This document shows positions 13,904 through 22,740 of a DNA stretch of 64,000 nt, piece by piece. The notes under the pieces are model-generated. The model did not search any database and was not told where the DNA came from. It saw only the letters and a list, made by a program, of their open reading frames with translations. Position 1 is the first letter of the stretch. The number at the start of each line of letters is the position of its first letter. A program made the position numbers and the translations under genes. Location: positions 20,524-84,523 of IMG/VR virus record IMGVR_UViG_3300013132_000036; one strand, written 5' to 3'. This DNA comes from a virus.

Positions 13904-15445
13904 CTAAATTTTGACGTTATATATTTTGTAATCGAAATGCTCCCTCTTATAAATCTCTATTCTTTCCTTGGAGTGCTTAAGCAAATAATTCTCTTTTCCT
14001 TCCCAAGCAAAATCATCTACAAAATCTATTATATTAACTTTCTCCTTCCCTTCGAACAATCTCATACCCCTTCCCAAACTCTGTTTTATAAGTACCTCAG
14101 ATTTATAGGACTCGGTTAAGAATATATTGTGGATGTTTTTTACGGAGATCCCAGTAGACATTGTTCCGAAAGAAGCTACCATTATTTTATTAACTCCCTC
14201 CTCCATTCTTTTGGTGAATATATCTCTCTTGTCAGGCTCTGTATCTCCATCTATATAGTACGCTTCCCTATCGTTGCTTCTTTCCCTTATTCCATCATAT
14301 ATTTTCTTACCGTATCCTTCTCCAACAGATTGGAAAAGTATTAATGAGTTCTTTGATGTTTTGAGAACAAAATCTATTATATAGTTAAGCCTTTTCTCTG
14401 AACCGACAACAAGTTTTCTTTCCAGATTAAAGATCTCATTACCTTCCATTTCAGTTTTGTTCTCTTTAAGGGAGGATAATTTTTCTTTTATCTCGTCATC
14501 CATCCAATCCATTTTTACTATCTTAATAGAGACGGGGGTAGCATATTTGTTATCAAATAAAAACTTGGGTGATATCTCCATTATTAAAGGTCCGAGAAAT
14601 TGCTGTATGGTTAGATATTCAGCAGTGTTTTTGTTTGCTAATGTTCCAGACAATCCAAATCTCCATTTAGAATCCTTACAAACTGCTACAACTTTTTTTA
14701 TAGAAGCACTTTGAGCTTGGTGACACTCGTCAACAAAAACAGCTTCGATGTCGTTAAAAAATTCAGGATCCATTTTCACCAATGATTGATATGTTCCTAT
14801 CATTAGTCCGCCTGATATTTTTTTCTTATTCGCACCGTGTATTTGTTGAATCTCGCAATCTTCTAATTTCTCTAATCCATATTCTTCGAAATCTTCAGCA
14901 CCTTGTATAACAAGGTTTGTATTGGGAACTATCATAAGGAATTTCTTAACCTTCATTACTTCCTTAAGATATGACATAACCATAAAAGCAATAAGAGTTT
15001 TTCCTGAGCTTGTAGCAACCTCAGAAACAGAGAGTTTAAATTTTATAATCTTCCATGCTGTTTCTATCTGGTAGTCTCTTGGCATCTTGTTAGGATCACC
15101 ACCTACGCCATCTTTAAAAAATTCATTGATCCATTCGGTATAAGATTCAAGAGTGAAAGATTGATCTATTAATCTTTCTAATCCCTCTATTTTTACTTCG
15201 ATCTTATATTTTTCACAGATCTGATATACCTCAGACCATAGACCTATAGGTATTCGCCAAACGGGTAATTTTTTATCAACAAAACAGATTGAACCATCCC
15301 AGTGTTTTTTCTTAACGAGCGGATGGAAAAAGTGGTTGTGTATCTTTTTAGTTAAAGAAATATCAATTTGTTTTCTTTCAAATTCCTCATTATAATCTAC
15401 TAAGCTTAACCAGTTATTATCTTCACTTACCCTAAATATTAACAT
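13904..15445 (-). CDS. uvsW: UvsW-like DNA/RNA helicase
   Basis: Superfamily 2 helicase of the T4 UvsW type, which unwinds D-loops, R-loops and branched DNA during recombination-dependent replication. Motifs are complete: Q-type RDYQ, Walker A ATSSGKT (144-150), DECH (239-242), SGT (motif III), VASFGTMSTGISVKN (motif V) and QSLGRGMR (motif VI). The N-terminus carries the family's small domain (HNHFFHPLVKKKHWDG), aligning with the T4 segment before the helicase core. Length is 513 residues, close to T4 UvsW. The ATG at 15445 leaves a 2-base gap after the UvsY-like stop; a TTG two codons upstream is less likely. Confidence 0.92.
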   Translation of the reverse strand: MLIFRVSEDNNWLSLVDYNEEFERKQIDISLTKKIHNHFFHPLVKKKHWDGSICFVDKKLPVWRIPIGLWSEVYQICEKYKIEVKIEGLERLIDQSFTLESYTEWINEFFKDGVGGDPNKMPRDYQIETAWKIIKFKLSVSEVATSSGKTLIAFMVMSYLKEVMKVKKFLMIVPNTNLVIQGAEDFEEYGLEKLEDCEIQQIHGANKKKISGGLMIGTYQSLVKMDPEFFNDIEAVFVDECHQAQSASIKKVVAVCKDSKWRFGLSGTLANKNTAEYLTIQQFLGPLIMEISPKFLFDNKYATPVSIKIVKMDWMDDEIKEKLSSLKENKTEMEGNEIFNLERKLVVGSEKRLNYIIDFVLKTSKNSLILFQSVGEGYGKKIYDGIRERSNDREAYYIDGDTEPDKRDIFTKRMEEGVNKIMVASFGTMSTGISVKNIHNIFLTESYKSEVLIKQSLGRGMRLFEGKEKVNIIDFVDDFAWEGKENYLLKHSKERIEIYKREHFDYKIYNVKI

Positions 15446-15447
15446 TA

Positions 15448-15915
15448 TCAATAATTATTTCTAACAGCACCAGATCTTAAATACTCCTCCAGTGCTATTC
15501 TGCTTTTCACCCCGTATAACATGTGATCCACAGTTTTCATAGTTTCATTAAAGAAATAAATCTGGCCATCAACTAGGTCCATCCTTTCTTTTAATTCAGA
15601 TAGATCTCCCTCTATTAAAGGGGTCTTTTCATTTGCTCCATATTTAACTTGAACAGATTCCGAATAATATCTAAGTCTTTCAGCTTTATCTTTTCTATAC
15701 TTAGCATTAAGCTTTACCATAACCTGTCCTAGCTTTGAATACATTTCCAATAGAACCTGCCTACTAGAATATAGATCAACTTGAACCTCAGCTAACTCTT
15801 TTATATTTTTCATCCGAATAGAGAGAGTCCTTATTTTCTCCGTCCATTCTTCCCTTTCCAACTGGAAATCTCTAGCGAAATCCTTCTTATCTACATTAGG
15901 CTGTTGCTCTGACAT
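15448..15915 (-). CDS. uvsY: UvsY-like recombination mediator
   Basis: A 155-residue helical protein next to UvsW, as uvsY is in T4. UvsY loads the UvsX recombinase onto gp32-coated single-stranded DNA. Family-like features: an N-terminal helix, RLRYYSE (matching the LDYYSG/LRYYSG element of UvsY), then LIEGDLSEL and a long helical C-terminal half ending YGVKSRIALEEYLRSGA, comparable to the IKxRxFxIKxxxxMxxFExG end of UvsY. Overall similarity is weak and the call leans on position. No UvsX gene is in the window. Confidence 0.6.
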   Translation of the reverse strand: MSEQQPNVDKKDFARDFQLEREEWTEKIRTLSIRMKNIKELAEVQVDLYSSRQVLLEMYSKLGQVMVKLNAKYRKDKAERLRYYSESVQVKYGANEKTPLIEGDLSELKERMDLVDGQIYFFNETMKTVDHMLYGVKSRIALEEYLRSGAVRNNY

Positions 15916-16082
15916 TTATTATTTTTTTTATTTTTAGATATTTCTTTCACTTCAGAACTTATCTTACTTTTTAGTTTAGGAATTGAAAAGTTTTCAGAAA
16001 CATCAAATTCGGGTAGCTCTAAATCCCCTTTAATATCTATAGGAAATTTTATCTTATTATTATTTTTTTTAGGCTTTTTCAT
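15891..16082 (-). CDS. Small basic protein between primase and UvsY
   Basis: A 63-residue protein starting MKKPKKNNNKIKFPIDIKG, with a lysine/asparagine-rich start and tail around a short central segment (GDLELPEFDVSENF). The ATG at 16082 overlaps the primase stop as ATGA, which decides the start over an in-frame ATG six codons earlier. Its 3' end overlaps the UvsY-like gene by 25 bases. No family recognised. Its place suggests an accessory to the primase or recombination proteins. Confidence 0.6.
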   Translation of the reverse strand: MKKPKKNNNKIKFPIDIKGDLELPEFDVSENFSIPKLKSKISSEVKEISKNKKNNKCQSNSLM

Positions 16083-17152
16083 ATATCTATAATATCCCAT
16101 TTATCAGAGGAGAAGAAATTATCCAATCTTTTTATTTTCTTTCCTGTGGATCTAACATAGTTAACTACATCATTCAAATCCCATTTATCTCTCTCTGGCA
16201 AATCGCACTCTTTTATGAATCTACCCCAAAGAAAAACTTGTTCACCTTTTTCTAGGAATTCTCTAGCTTTTTGTCTACCAACATCATCACCGTCCAACAT
16301 CCATCTCTTATTACCAACATCAAAAGGAAATGGGTTGTTTATAGAACACAATGCTATTGCATTAGGACAGAGCCAAGCATCTAAAGGCCCCTCGAATGTT
16401 GTTATCATGGAGTCCAAATCAACTGTAGAAAATCCAAATACACTAGATATAGGATCAACCTCCTCAGCTTTTAATATTGTTTCTGGCTCCGTTATTTTTA
16501 GAAGATTCTTGTATATCCCACTAAGCTTGTAGGTGTAATATTTACTTCCTCCATTCTTTTTTGCTACTGGCCTAATTTGGAGGCCAAGTACTTTGGTCTC
16601 GTCTCCAGACAGATTTAATAAATATAAATTCCTTCGAGAAGGATCCCAAAGAAATTTAGAATCCGGTATATGATTTCTTTGGAGCAACCACTTTTCTCCA
16701 TAAGTTCCTGGTAGTTCTATTAGATCTAATTTATTCTTTAGATCCTCTCGGTCAACCAATATTTCCTTGTAATTTTCAGCAAAGAAATAATCTAATGAAT
16801 TTCTTATTTTCTTCCTTATGGTCGAATCCCTAGATATCTGAGCTATTTCTGATATCTCGTCAGAAGAAAGCATAGATTGTATTTCAAAATCTCTAGTTAA
16901 TTGATTGAGATTTTTAAAAATACCGCATCCTCCATTATAACATTTGTAGGTTAAAGTGTCTAGATATAGATTTCCTCTTTTCTTCTTAGCGTCTTTGGAA
17001 TCGCCACAATAGGGGCAACAGAAATTTAATCTATTGCCCCCTTGGTAAATTTTTAATCTATAAGGATCATTACCAAAGAACTTAAGTAGAGCGGAAGATA
17101 CTATTCCTTTTACTCTATCTACTGATAGTCCACTTAAAGCCTTCGATTCCAT
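16079..17152 (-). CDS. 61: DNA primase, T4 gp61-like
   Basis: A 357-residue primase of the T4 gp61/DnaG type, which makes RNA primers with the gp41 helicase. The N-terminal zinc ribbon is clear: CCPYCGDS (Cys 46 and 49) and CYNGGC (Cys 71 and 76). Toprim-like acidic motifs follow: TFEGPLDAWL near residue 245 and MLDGDDVGRQKA near 285. The length is close to T4 gp61 (342 residues). It sits between gp32 and UvsY/UvsW, a compact replication-recombination cluster. The gp41-type helicase is not in the window. Confidence 0.9.
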   Translation of the reverse strand: MESKALSGLSVDRVKGIVSSALLKFFGNDPYRLKIYQGGNRLNFCCPYCGDSKDAKKKRGNLYLDTLTYKCYNGGCGIFKNLNQLTRDFEIQSMLSSDEISEIAQISRDSTIRKKIRNSLDYFFAENYKEILVDREDLKNKLDLIELPGTYGEKWLLQRNHIPDSKFLWDPSRRNLYLLNLSGDETKVLGLQIRPVAKKNGGSKYYTYKLSGIYKNLLKITEPETILKAEEVDPISSVFGFSTVDLDSMITTFEGPLDAWLCPNAIALCSINNPFPFDVGNKRWMLDGDDVGRQKAREFLEKGEQVFLWGRFIKECDLPERDKWDLNDVVNYVRSTGKKIKRLDNFFSSDKWDIIDI

Positions 17153-17172
17153 AACAATCCATTATTATTTTA

Positions 17173-18144
17173 TTATAGATCGTTATAAAGATCGTCTAAA
17201 GACGGTGCTGACTTTTTAGGTGAGGATTTAGCAGGTTTTGCTGGAGCTTCCTCAACATCATCATCATCATCAGATGTTGATGTAGTTGATCTTGAATTAG
17301 CTTGCTCGTAAAAATCATCCGCAGAAACAGAAGGATCTGAAGATGTTTTAGAATCTGAGCTAGATCCAATAATCTCAGAAACCATTCTTCCGTCAGGAAT
17401 AGTGTTTCTAATAATTCTCATGATTTTTTCAGACTCTTCATCAGACCAATCATTGTAATCATACTTATCAAGATCCAATGGACCAGTTTTTAAATATTTA
17501 GTTACAACATCTCTACCTGATTCTGTTTTTTCGACTGCTTCTCCATTAATCATTATTGGCATTTTGTCTCCAACAAACTGACATAGATCATAGTTGTTCC
17601 ATTCGCCAACTTTTCTTACTTGAATACCGAAATTTTTACCTTCGAATAAATCGTAAGGATTAGATGGATTACCAAATTCTGGTTTGATCTGTTGTTCGAT
17701 AAGATCGTTAACTTTTCTACCAAATTTAAAAATCATGATCTTACCTTCAAGATCTGGACGATTTGAGTCTTTAACTACCTGAATCAAAGAATAGAAATCT
17801 TCTTTTCTAGAGAAAGATTTAGAAATTTCTTGATCCTTAGCAGAAGGGGAATTCTTAAGCTTCCAGAAAAGATCTTTAAGAATTGATTTTTTGCCTACTG
17901 TAGATGGACAAATAGCTTTATGGTTTGTACCATCTACTGGGTCTTTTAACCAAACGTAGTATTGGTGGATTTTTGATTTTTTTGGGTTTGTGATGTTTGG
18001 TAAAAATCTAACCAAAGATTTATAAACCCCGTCCTTACCTAATTCAGGATAAGGTTTATAGAGGAATTCGTCCTCCTCTTTTTTAACTTCTTGTTTAACA
18101 AATGCCTCATTGTCCAAATTAAAAATGTCGAAATTTTCTTCCAT
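17173..18144 (-). CDS. 32: Single-stranded DNA-binding protein, gp32-like
   Basis: A 323-residue ssDNA-binding protein. The gp32-type OB core is recognisable (VYKSLVRFLPN, HQYYVWLKDP, GKIMIFKFGRKVNDLI, PYDLFEGKNFGIQVRK). The last 55 residues are Ser/Asp/Lys-rich and end SLDDLYNDL. The acidic tail resembles the T4 gp32 C-terminus that binds partner replication proteins. The zinc-binding His-Cys cluster of T4 gp32 is not seen, as in several distant relatives. Its 40-base upstream gap is very AT-rich and could serve as a translational operator. Confidence 0.9.
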   Translation of the reverse strand: MEENFDIFNLDNEAFVKQEVKKEEDEFLYKPYPELGKDGVYKSLVRFLPNITNPKKSKIHQYYVWLKDPVDGTNHKAICPSTVGKKSILKDLFWKLKNSPSAKDQEISKSFSRKEDFYSLIQVVKDSNRPDLEGKIMIFKFGRKVNDLIEQQIKPEFGNPSNPYDLFEGKNFGIQVRKVGEWNNYDLCQFVGDKMPIMINGEAVEKTESGRDVVTKYLKTGPLDLDKYDYNDWSDEESEKIMRIIRNTIPDGRMVSEIIGSSSDSKTSSDPSVSADDFYEQANSRSTTSTSDDDDDVEEAPAKPAKSSPKKSAPSLDDLYNDL

Positions 18145-18184
18145 GATACTTAAATTATTTAAATTATTACTTATTATTTAATAC
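18145..18184 (-). promoter_or_regulatory. AT-rich leader before gp32; possible autogenous operator
   Basis: The 40-base gap upstream of the ssDNA-binding protein is almost pure A/T, with an imperfect direct repeat (TAATTTAAAT, AATAATTTAA). T4 gp32 represses its own translation by binding a similar unstructured A/U-rich leader. The analogy is positional; no pseudoknot was identified by eye. Confidence 0.3.
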
Positions 18185-18871
18185 TTATACCTTCTTACCA
18201 GATAAAAGTTTCTCTAAATTTTCCTCAACGAATAAAGATATCCAAGTCGCATCAACTAAATCTGAACAAGGACCATCTACTTTATTAGATCCCTTGATCC
18301 ATGAATCCTTATATTCTTTTAAAACGTCCAAAAATGGTTTAAGTCTTAAATCTCCAATTCTTTTCTCTATTAATGTATTATATAGTTCATCTTTCTTTGA
18401 GTTTCCCTTTAATGCGTATTTCTTAATAGTAGTTGGGGAAAGAACAAAGAAGTTATTAGGATCTATTATTTTAACTATAGCAGACCTTACTAATGCAGTA
18501 GTCATTGAAATATCTATTAGTGAATTACCAGACGACCCGAAGGATAATCCTTCCATACCAACTATGGTATTTTCATCAAGATAAGGATTAAGTAGATCCA
18601 TCACTAGGTCGGAGAAATAGACAGCATTTAAAATCTTTTCCCTCTCCTTTATGTGATACTCCCCCGTAAATTCTTTCTTTGATACTATGTTTATTGAAAT
18701 GTTGTTATTATCATTTAGAACTTTAAAAGGAGATCCTTCTTTTTTTAGCATCTTGTCGATGATGTTGGTTGTTCTGTGTAAGCTTATCCAATTACAACTA
18801 TTCTCAGTCAATATTGAAAATCCTGGTGAATTCAATGAAAAATCTATTCCTATTATTCTATCCGATTTCAA
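18185..18871 (-). CDS. RuvC-like Holliday-junction resolvase (RNase H fold)
   Basis: A 228-residue protein with the acidic pattern of RuvC-type nucleases: IGIDFSLNSPGFSIL (first Asp), VGMEGLSFGSSGNSL (Glu), LSPTTIKKYALKGNSKKDE and SDLVDATWISL (last Asp pair). RuvC relatives resolve branched recombination or replication DNA. T4 uses an unrelated enzyme, endonuclease VII, for this, so this may be a functional replacement. The start is TTG: upstream in-frame codons include no ATG or GTG, and it overlaps the next tail gene's stop by 14 bases. Confidence 0.75.
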   Translation of the reverse strand: MKSDRIIGIDFSLNSPGFSILTENSCNWISLHRTTNIIDKMLKKEGSPFKVLNDNNNISINIVSKKEFTGEYHIKEREKILNAVYFSDLVMDLLNPYLDENTIVGMEGLSFGSSGNSLIDISMTTALVRSAIVKIIDPNNFFVLSPTTIKKYALKGNSKKDELYNTLIEKRIGDLRLKPFLDVLKEYKDSWIKGSNKVDGPCSDLVDATWISLFVEENLEKLLSGKKV

Positions 18872-19409
18872 GATTGAGATTAATGTAATTGCATTTAAAT
18901 CCTATACTAAAAGTTGAGAATTGTGGAGTAGTACTTGCATAGTTTAATTGTATCTCCGACAACGAAGTATATATCGGTTGTTGTAAAAGAACACTAGCCA
19001 TAACTACACCATCGTTATCTAAAAGCAACAATCTGAAATCTGGAAGATACTCATTAGGATTTTGGAAGTCTAGAAATTTTATAATATTCTCATACAAAAC
19101 CCAATAGTTTATAAATCCCTCACCAAGCTTAAATGTAACGGTGAAATCTCTCTGTATTAAATTTTGAAGAGTTGTTGCACTTTTATACGATTGTTTAAAA
19201 CCGCCAGGCCTAACTTGTTCTACTGAATCTATAGTTCTTAGTGTTGGAAAATTAACCTGTTGTATTGTAGAGTTTATAAAGCTATCTACTGTATCATAAG
19301 GAATAGGCATCCTATTGATATACTTTTCATATTTTTCAACGACTTCTGGTAAAATAAATCCCTTAGGAAATGAAAATATAAAGCCGTTTTGCCTGACATT
19401 TAAAATCAT
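18858..19409 (-). CDS. Tail-tube-fold structural protein
   Basis: A 183-residue protein with the strand pattern of gp19-like tail tube and tube-initiator proteins: a long loop with PGGFKQSYKSAT, a strand RDFTVTFKLG, a helix with WVLYENIIKFL, strands DFRLLLLDNDGVV and VLLQQPI, then a closing FSTFSIGFKCNYINL. It could be a tube initiator or connector rather than the main tube. Its start overlaps the stop of the next gene as ATGA. It is the junction between replication genes and the tail block. Confidence 0.5.
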   Translation of the reverse strand: MILNVRQNGFIFSFPKGFILPEVVEKYEKYINRMPIPYDTVDSFINSTIQQVNFPTLRTIDSVEQVRPGGFKQSYKSATTLQNLIQRDFTVTFKLGEGFINYWVLYENIIKFLDFQNPNEYLPDFRLLLLDNDGVVMASVLLQQPIYTSLSEIQLNYASTTPQFSTFSIGFKCNYINLNLEIG

Positions 19410-21739
19410 TTATTAGGATTATTTTTAACCGAATTAGGATCATCAGTAACTGGGAATCCTAAAGCGTTACAGTATTGTATGTATATTTTATTAAATGCTC
19501 CATTTTCTAGTTTAGGGTGAACTTGAAGAGCTGCTGTTAAGAACTGAGCTGCTTTAAGTCCCTTAAATAAATTAGCACCTGGCGCTCCTGGTGTGAAATA
19601 ATAATTAACCACCTTCTGTACATTTAACCCTTGGGATTCTCTTCCTGATATAGAATCTGCCAAAGCATCTATGTTTATATTATTTGACTGAATGCTGCTT
19701 TTTAAAGGAGTAGTAGTTTCTCCTTTTCCTGTTTTTACAAAACCGCCAGTGGTGTTTATTAGGGATGCTGGTTTAACACTGAGGATAGAACTACTTCCTA
19801 GAGGATAAGGTTTTTTAATGTTGATTTGTTTTGTCAAAGGAACTTTGGAAGCTATTTGATTTCCTTCAGATGTAGTAGCTCCAGTTGTTCCGGTTGATCC
19901 TGTGACTGCTACATCAGTTGTGGTAACAACAGCAGACCCAGTAACACCACCGGTGGCTGCAGTAACTTCTCCTACAGTAACACTAGTTCTTGCTATAAAT
20001 TCTGCTTGTGTTTCCCAAGATCCCGAATATAGCTTAGTCTCTGTTCCGTCCGGTGTTTTTGTTATAATATAAAAATCTCTAGAGGTAAATCCTAAAACTT
20101 TTTTAGAATTAGTGTCTACCACTTTAAATGCTATCTGACCAGCGGAAGGATTAGACACAGTGGATTTGTTTTTTATATTTTCGACTCTTACACTCTGTCC
20201 GCTGCTATCAAGAAAAACAAGATAGTAACTTAAAGACGTTCCTAAATCTATTATCTCGGGAGATGTACCTTCTTTGTAATTATAAACTGTAAACTTATAG
20301 AAGTTGTCAAATGGGTCAACGACTATTTTTCCCTTACCCTGTCCAGATATTTGAGTTGCACCAGGGACTGATGTCTCAGATATTAAATCTCCGTTTCTAT
20401 CTATTACAAGTGTTTCTTTTGTTATTGATATGTTGTTATCCTTATAAAAGACAGGAATTCTTTTTTCTATAGGAGCAGCAGGATTAGGCATAACACCACC
20501 CGACACAACGTTTGGTGCTTGAATTATTTTATTATAGACCTTCTGTGAATAAGCTCCAGTAGTAAGAGAGATGACGTTGTTTTCTTTTCCGTATTTATTT
20601 ACATCAAAAGAACTAATAGAGGATCTTCTGATTATTTGATTCTGATTCCCCTTGTTAACTAATCTCATAGTGTAATTAACTAGGAAAGAAGTTGTCAAAG
20701 GATTTATAAGAATAGGCCTAAATATGTTAGGTGCATTAAAATCTTGTGTCTGAGTGTTACTAAAGTTATAAGTTGTAATGTATGTTAGTCCAACTTGTTC
20801 TTTCACCTCTATCTCGTTTATTACATAATAAATGTTGCCAACTTTACCTTCTGCATTTAAGAAATCCTCTAAAAAATTTCCATCCCAAGTTGGATAAAAT
20901 TCCAGATAGTTATAGAATTGATTTTGTTGGATAACAGCAGCTAAGGAAGAAAAATTATCCTTAGGTATTACAGAAAGAGAGCTTCTTAACTGTGCTATAT
21001 AATTTTCATATCCATTTTTAAGAACTGACTGTGTTATCTCATATAGAGACACATTTATCGGAGCGTCCTTTAAAAACCCGTTTCCGTCCGATGATATCTT
21101 AGCTGCTAGAGTGTTTGCTTGTGCCGGTGTGTTTGCTAGTATATCAAACTCATAAACCATGTTAGCATAAGCAGGAATCTTTACCTCTATGTAATGATCA
21201 TAAAGAGCACCACCTAAATAGATAGGATTAGGATTAAGAACCACAGAAGAAGTATCAGATTTAGTGATTAATCTCTGAAATATAGTTGCTTTCTTTCCAG
21301 TTCTCTCTTGGAACTCGCCCTTTATTATAATACCATCTATGTTTTCGAAATTGTATCCTGCTACTATATGGAATTTTATAGTGTCATAATAAACACCTAT
21401 GTTGGAAGGAAATACTACAGGTAAATTGTTTACTGAAGTTAATTTAGGATCAGTGTCTAGATAAGGAACTAAATAATCCTGATCTAAAGTTACAAATCGA
21501 TTTTTGTCGGTTTGAACAACACTAAGATCCCTTACGTTTCCTGTTGTGAATTCTGATGCTGGGTTATTTAATATCTGGACAGAATTATTGAAATAGCCAT
21601 TAACAATTTTCTCGTATCCTATAGCAGGATTACCTGTGTTAACATAGTAAATTTCAGGAGTTGGTGCAGTCGTGTAGTCATACTCCATTAATAAGTAACT
21701 ACCGAATTTTATAAATCTTTCTGTCGAGGTATAAGCCAT
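19406..21739 (-). CDS. Large virion structural protein with Thr/Gly linker
   Basis: Unrecognised 777-residue protein. Most of it is beta-rich with Asn/Thr/Tyr-heavy strands, typical of tail-appendage proteins. A low-complexity Thr/Gly/Val linker lies at about 583-625 (VTAATGGVTGSAVVTTTD, VTGSTGTTGATTSEG). The last 80 residues form a small helical domain (LFKGLKAAQFLTAALQVH, IYIQYCNALGFPVTDD). GGGATATATAAATC lies directly before the ATG. Function is inferred only from the adjacent tail proteins. Confidence 0.55.
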   Translation of the reverse strand: MAYTSTERFIKFGSYLLMEYDYTTAPTPEIYYVNTGNPAIGYEKIVNGYFNNSVQILNNPASEFTTGNVRDLSVVQTDKNRFVTLDQDYLVPYLDTDPKLTSVNNLPVVFPSNIGVYYDTIKFHIVAGYNFENIDGIIIKGEFQERTGKKATIFQRLITKSDTSSVVLNPNPIYLGGALYDHYIEVKIPAYANMVYEFDILANTPAQANTLAAKISSDGNGFLKDAPINVSLYEITQSVLKNGYENYIAQLRSSLSVIPKDNFSSLAAVIQQNQFYNYLEFYPTWDGNFLEDFLNAEGKVGNIYYVINEIEVKEQVGLTYITTYNFSNTQTQDFNAPNIFRPILINPLTTSFLVNYTMRLVNKGNQNQIIRRSSISSFDVNKYGKENNVISLTTGAYSQKVYNKIIQAPNVVSGGVMPNPAAPIEKRIPVFYKDNNISITKETLVIDRNGDLISETSVPGATQISGQGKGKIVVDPFDNFYKFTVYNYKEGTSPEIIDLGTSLSYYLVFLDSSGQSVRVENIKNKSTVSNPSAGQIAFKVVDTNSKKVLGFTSRDFYIITKTPDGTETKLYSGSWETQAEFIARTSVTVGEVTAATGGVTGSAVVTTTDVAVTGSTGTTGATTSEGNQIASKVPLTKQINIKKPYPLGSSSILSVKPASLINTTGGFVKTGKGETTTPLKSSIQSNNINIDALADSISGRESQGLNVQKVVNYYFTPGAPGANLFKGLKAAQFLTAALQVHPKLENGAFNKIYIQYCNALGFPVTDDPNSVKNNPNK

Positions 21740-21753
21740 GATTTATATATCCC

Positions 21754-22551
21754 TTAAAATTTGATGATAGAATATTGTATACCCACCCCTATATTAAACA
21801 TCGCACCAGCAATAGGTTTTCCATTCAAGCCGTATCCTGCTCCTAAACCGACTCCCACATAAGGACCCACAGAGAATTTCTTATTAGGGAACATGTTCTT
21901 TAAAACAGTAGATTTATAAGGATCAATAATAGCTCCCTCGATATCAGTTATCTTCATTCCTGGATATTTAGGAGTTACAAAAATTTCTAAAGATTTATCT
22001 TTTTCCCTTAATCCAGTCACAAAAGAAAATCCCATTTCGTCTTCATTTATTCTGGTTGCACCTGGAGTCACTTTATTAGTAACAGAATCTATTTTAAAAA
22101 AGCTATTTCCTGAAAATTTTCTATAGTTATTTGCAGAGAATGTAGTGTCAAATTTCCAATCAAGACTATAACTTCCATCAGGATAAACAGTCAGATAATT
22201 ATTAACATATTGTGTGTCAGTCTCGACAACTGTTTCAACATCGTGTATGACAATAACATCACCCTTAACCTTTTTAAGCTCATCCGCAAGATTCTTATTT
22301 AAATCCTCCAGATTTTTCTTAGAAGCAAGAAGTGTTTTTCTAACATACATGTCTTCTCCTGCTTTGTTCTTTTGGAGTCTTACAGTGTCTTTTAGTGCAT
22401 CTAAATTATGATTCTGTATAAACATCTGGGACTTAAGGTCTGCGTTGCTACTACACTGTCTAAATAGCAATAGAAGCAATATTGAAATAGCTGCAACAAG
22501 CACTATATCCTTTCTTTTAAGAATTTTGGTAATTAAAGATTCTTCTTTCAT
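21754..22551 (-). CDS. Membrane protein with coiled coil and OM-like C-terminus; spanin-like
   Basis: A 265-residue protein. A single N-terminal hydrophobic helix (DIVLVAAISILLLLLF, about 15-30) is followed by a long coiled coil (about 40-95), a beta-rich domain, and a final 40 residues with alternating hydrophobics and glycines ending SIIKF. A C-terminal Phe after aromatic/Gly strands is the usual outer-membrane insertion signal. An inner-membrane anchor, periplasmic coil and outer-membrane-like end in one chain is how a one-protein spanin could be built. The cysteine after the helix lacks a proper lipobox. Related proteins exist in Bacteroidota phages; the spanin role is an inference. Confidence 0.5.
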   Translation of the reverse strand: MKEESLITKILKRKDIVLVAAISILLLLLFRQCSSNADLKSQMFIQNHNLDALKDTVRLQKNKAGEDMYVRKTLLASKKNLEDLNKNLADELKKVKGDVIVIHDVETVVETDTQYVNNYLTVYPDGSYSLDWKFDTTFSANNYRKFSGNSFFKIDSVTNKVTPGATRINEDEMGFSFVTGLREKDKSLEIFVTPKYPGMKITDIEGAIIDPYKSTVLKNMFPNKKFSVGPYVGVGLGAGYGLNGKPIAGAMFNIGVGIQYSIIKF

Positions 22552-22738
22552 CTTCTCTTGTTTTATTTAATAGATCTACCGTCTCAATTGTTTTTCTTTT
22601 TAGATCTTCCAATTTTTGATCATTTTCTAATAGATCTTTCTTATCTTTTAAATGCTTCTCTATCTCCATTTCTAATTTATTCAGATCATTGTGTAAATCA
22701 GAATATTTTTGTATGAACATCACTTTAATATTTTCCAT
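22517..22738 (-). CDS. Short coiled-coil protein
   Basis: A 73-residue, highly charged helical protein (SDLHNDLNKLEMEIEKHLKD, LENDQKLEDLKRKTIETVD) overlapping the start of the spanin-like gene by 35 bases in another frame. It starts 2 bases after the stop of the collagen-like fibre gene. It may be a fibre-assembly chaperone or a lysis accessory. Nothing in the sequence decides between these. Confidence 0.6.
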   Translation of the reverse strand: MENIKVMFIQKYSDLHNDLNKLEMEIEKHLKDKKDLLENDQKLEDLKRKTIETVDLLNKTREDERRIFNYQNS

Positions 22739-22740
22739 TT

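Noticed and set aside
21754-22551. Lipoprotein signal in the spanin-like protein
   Set aside because: The cysteine after the hydrophobic helix is preceded by F-R-Q, which does not fit a lipobox.
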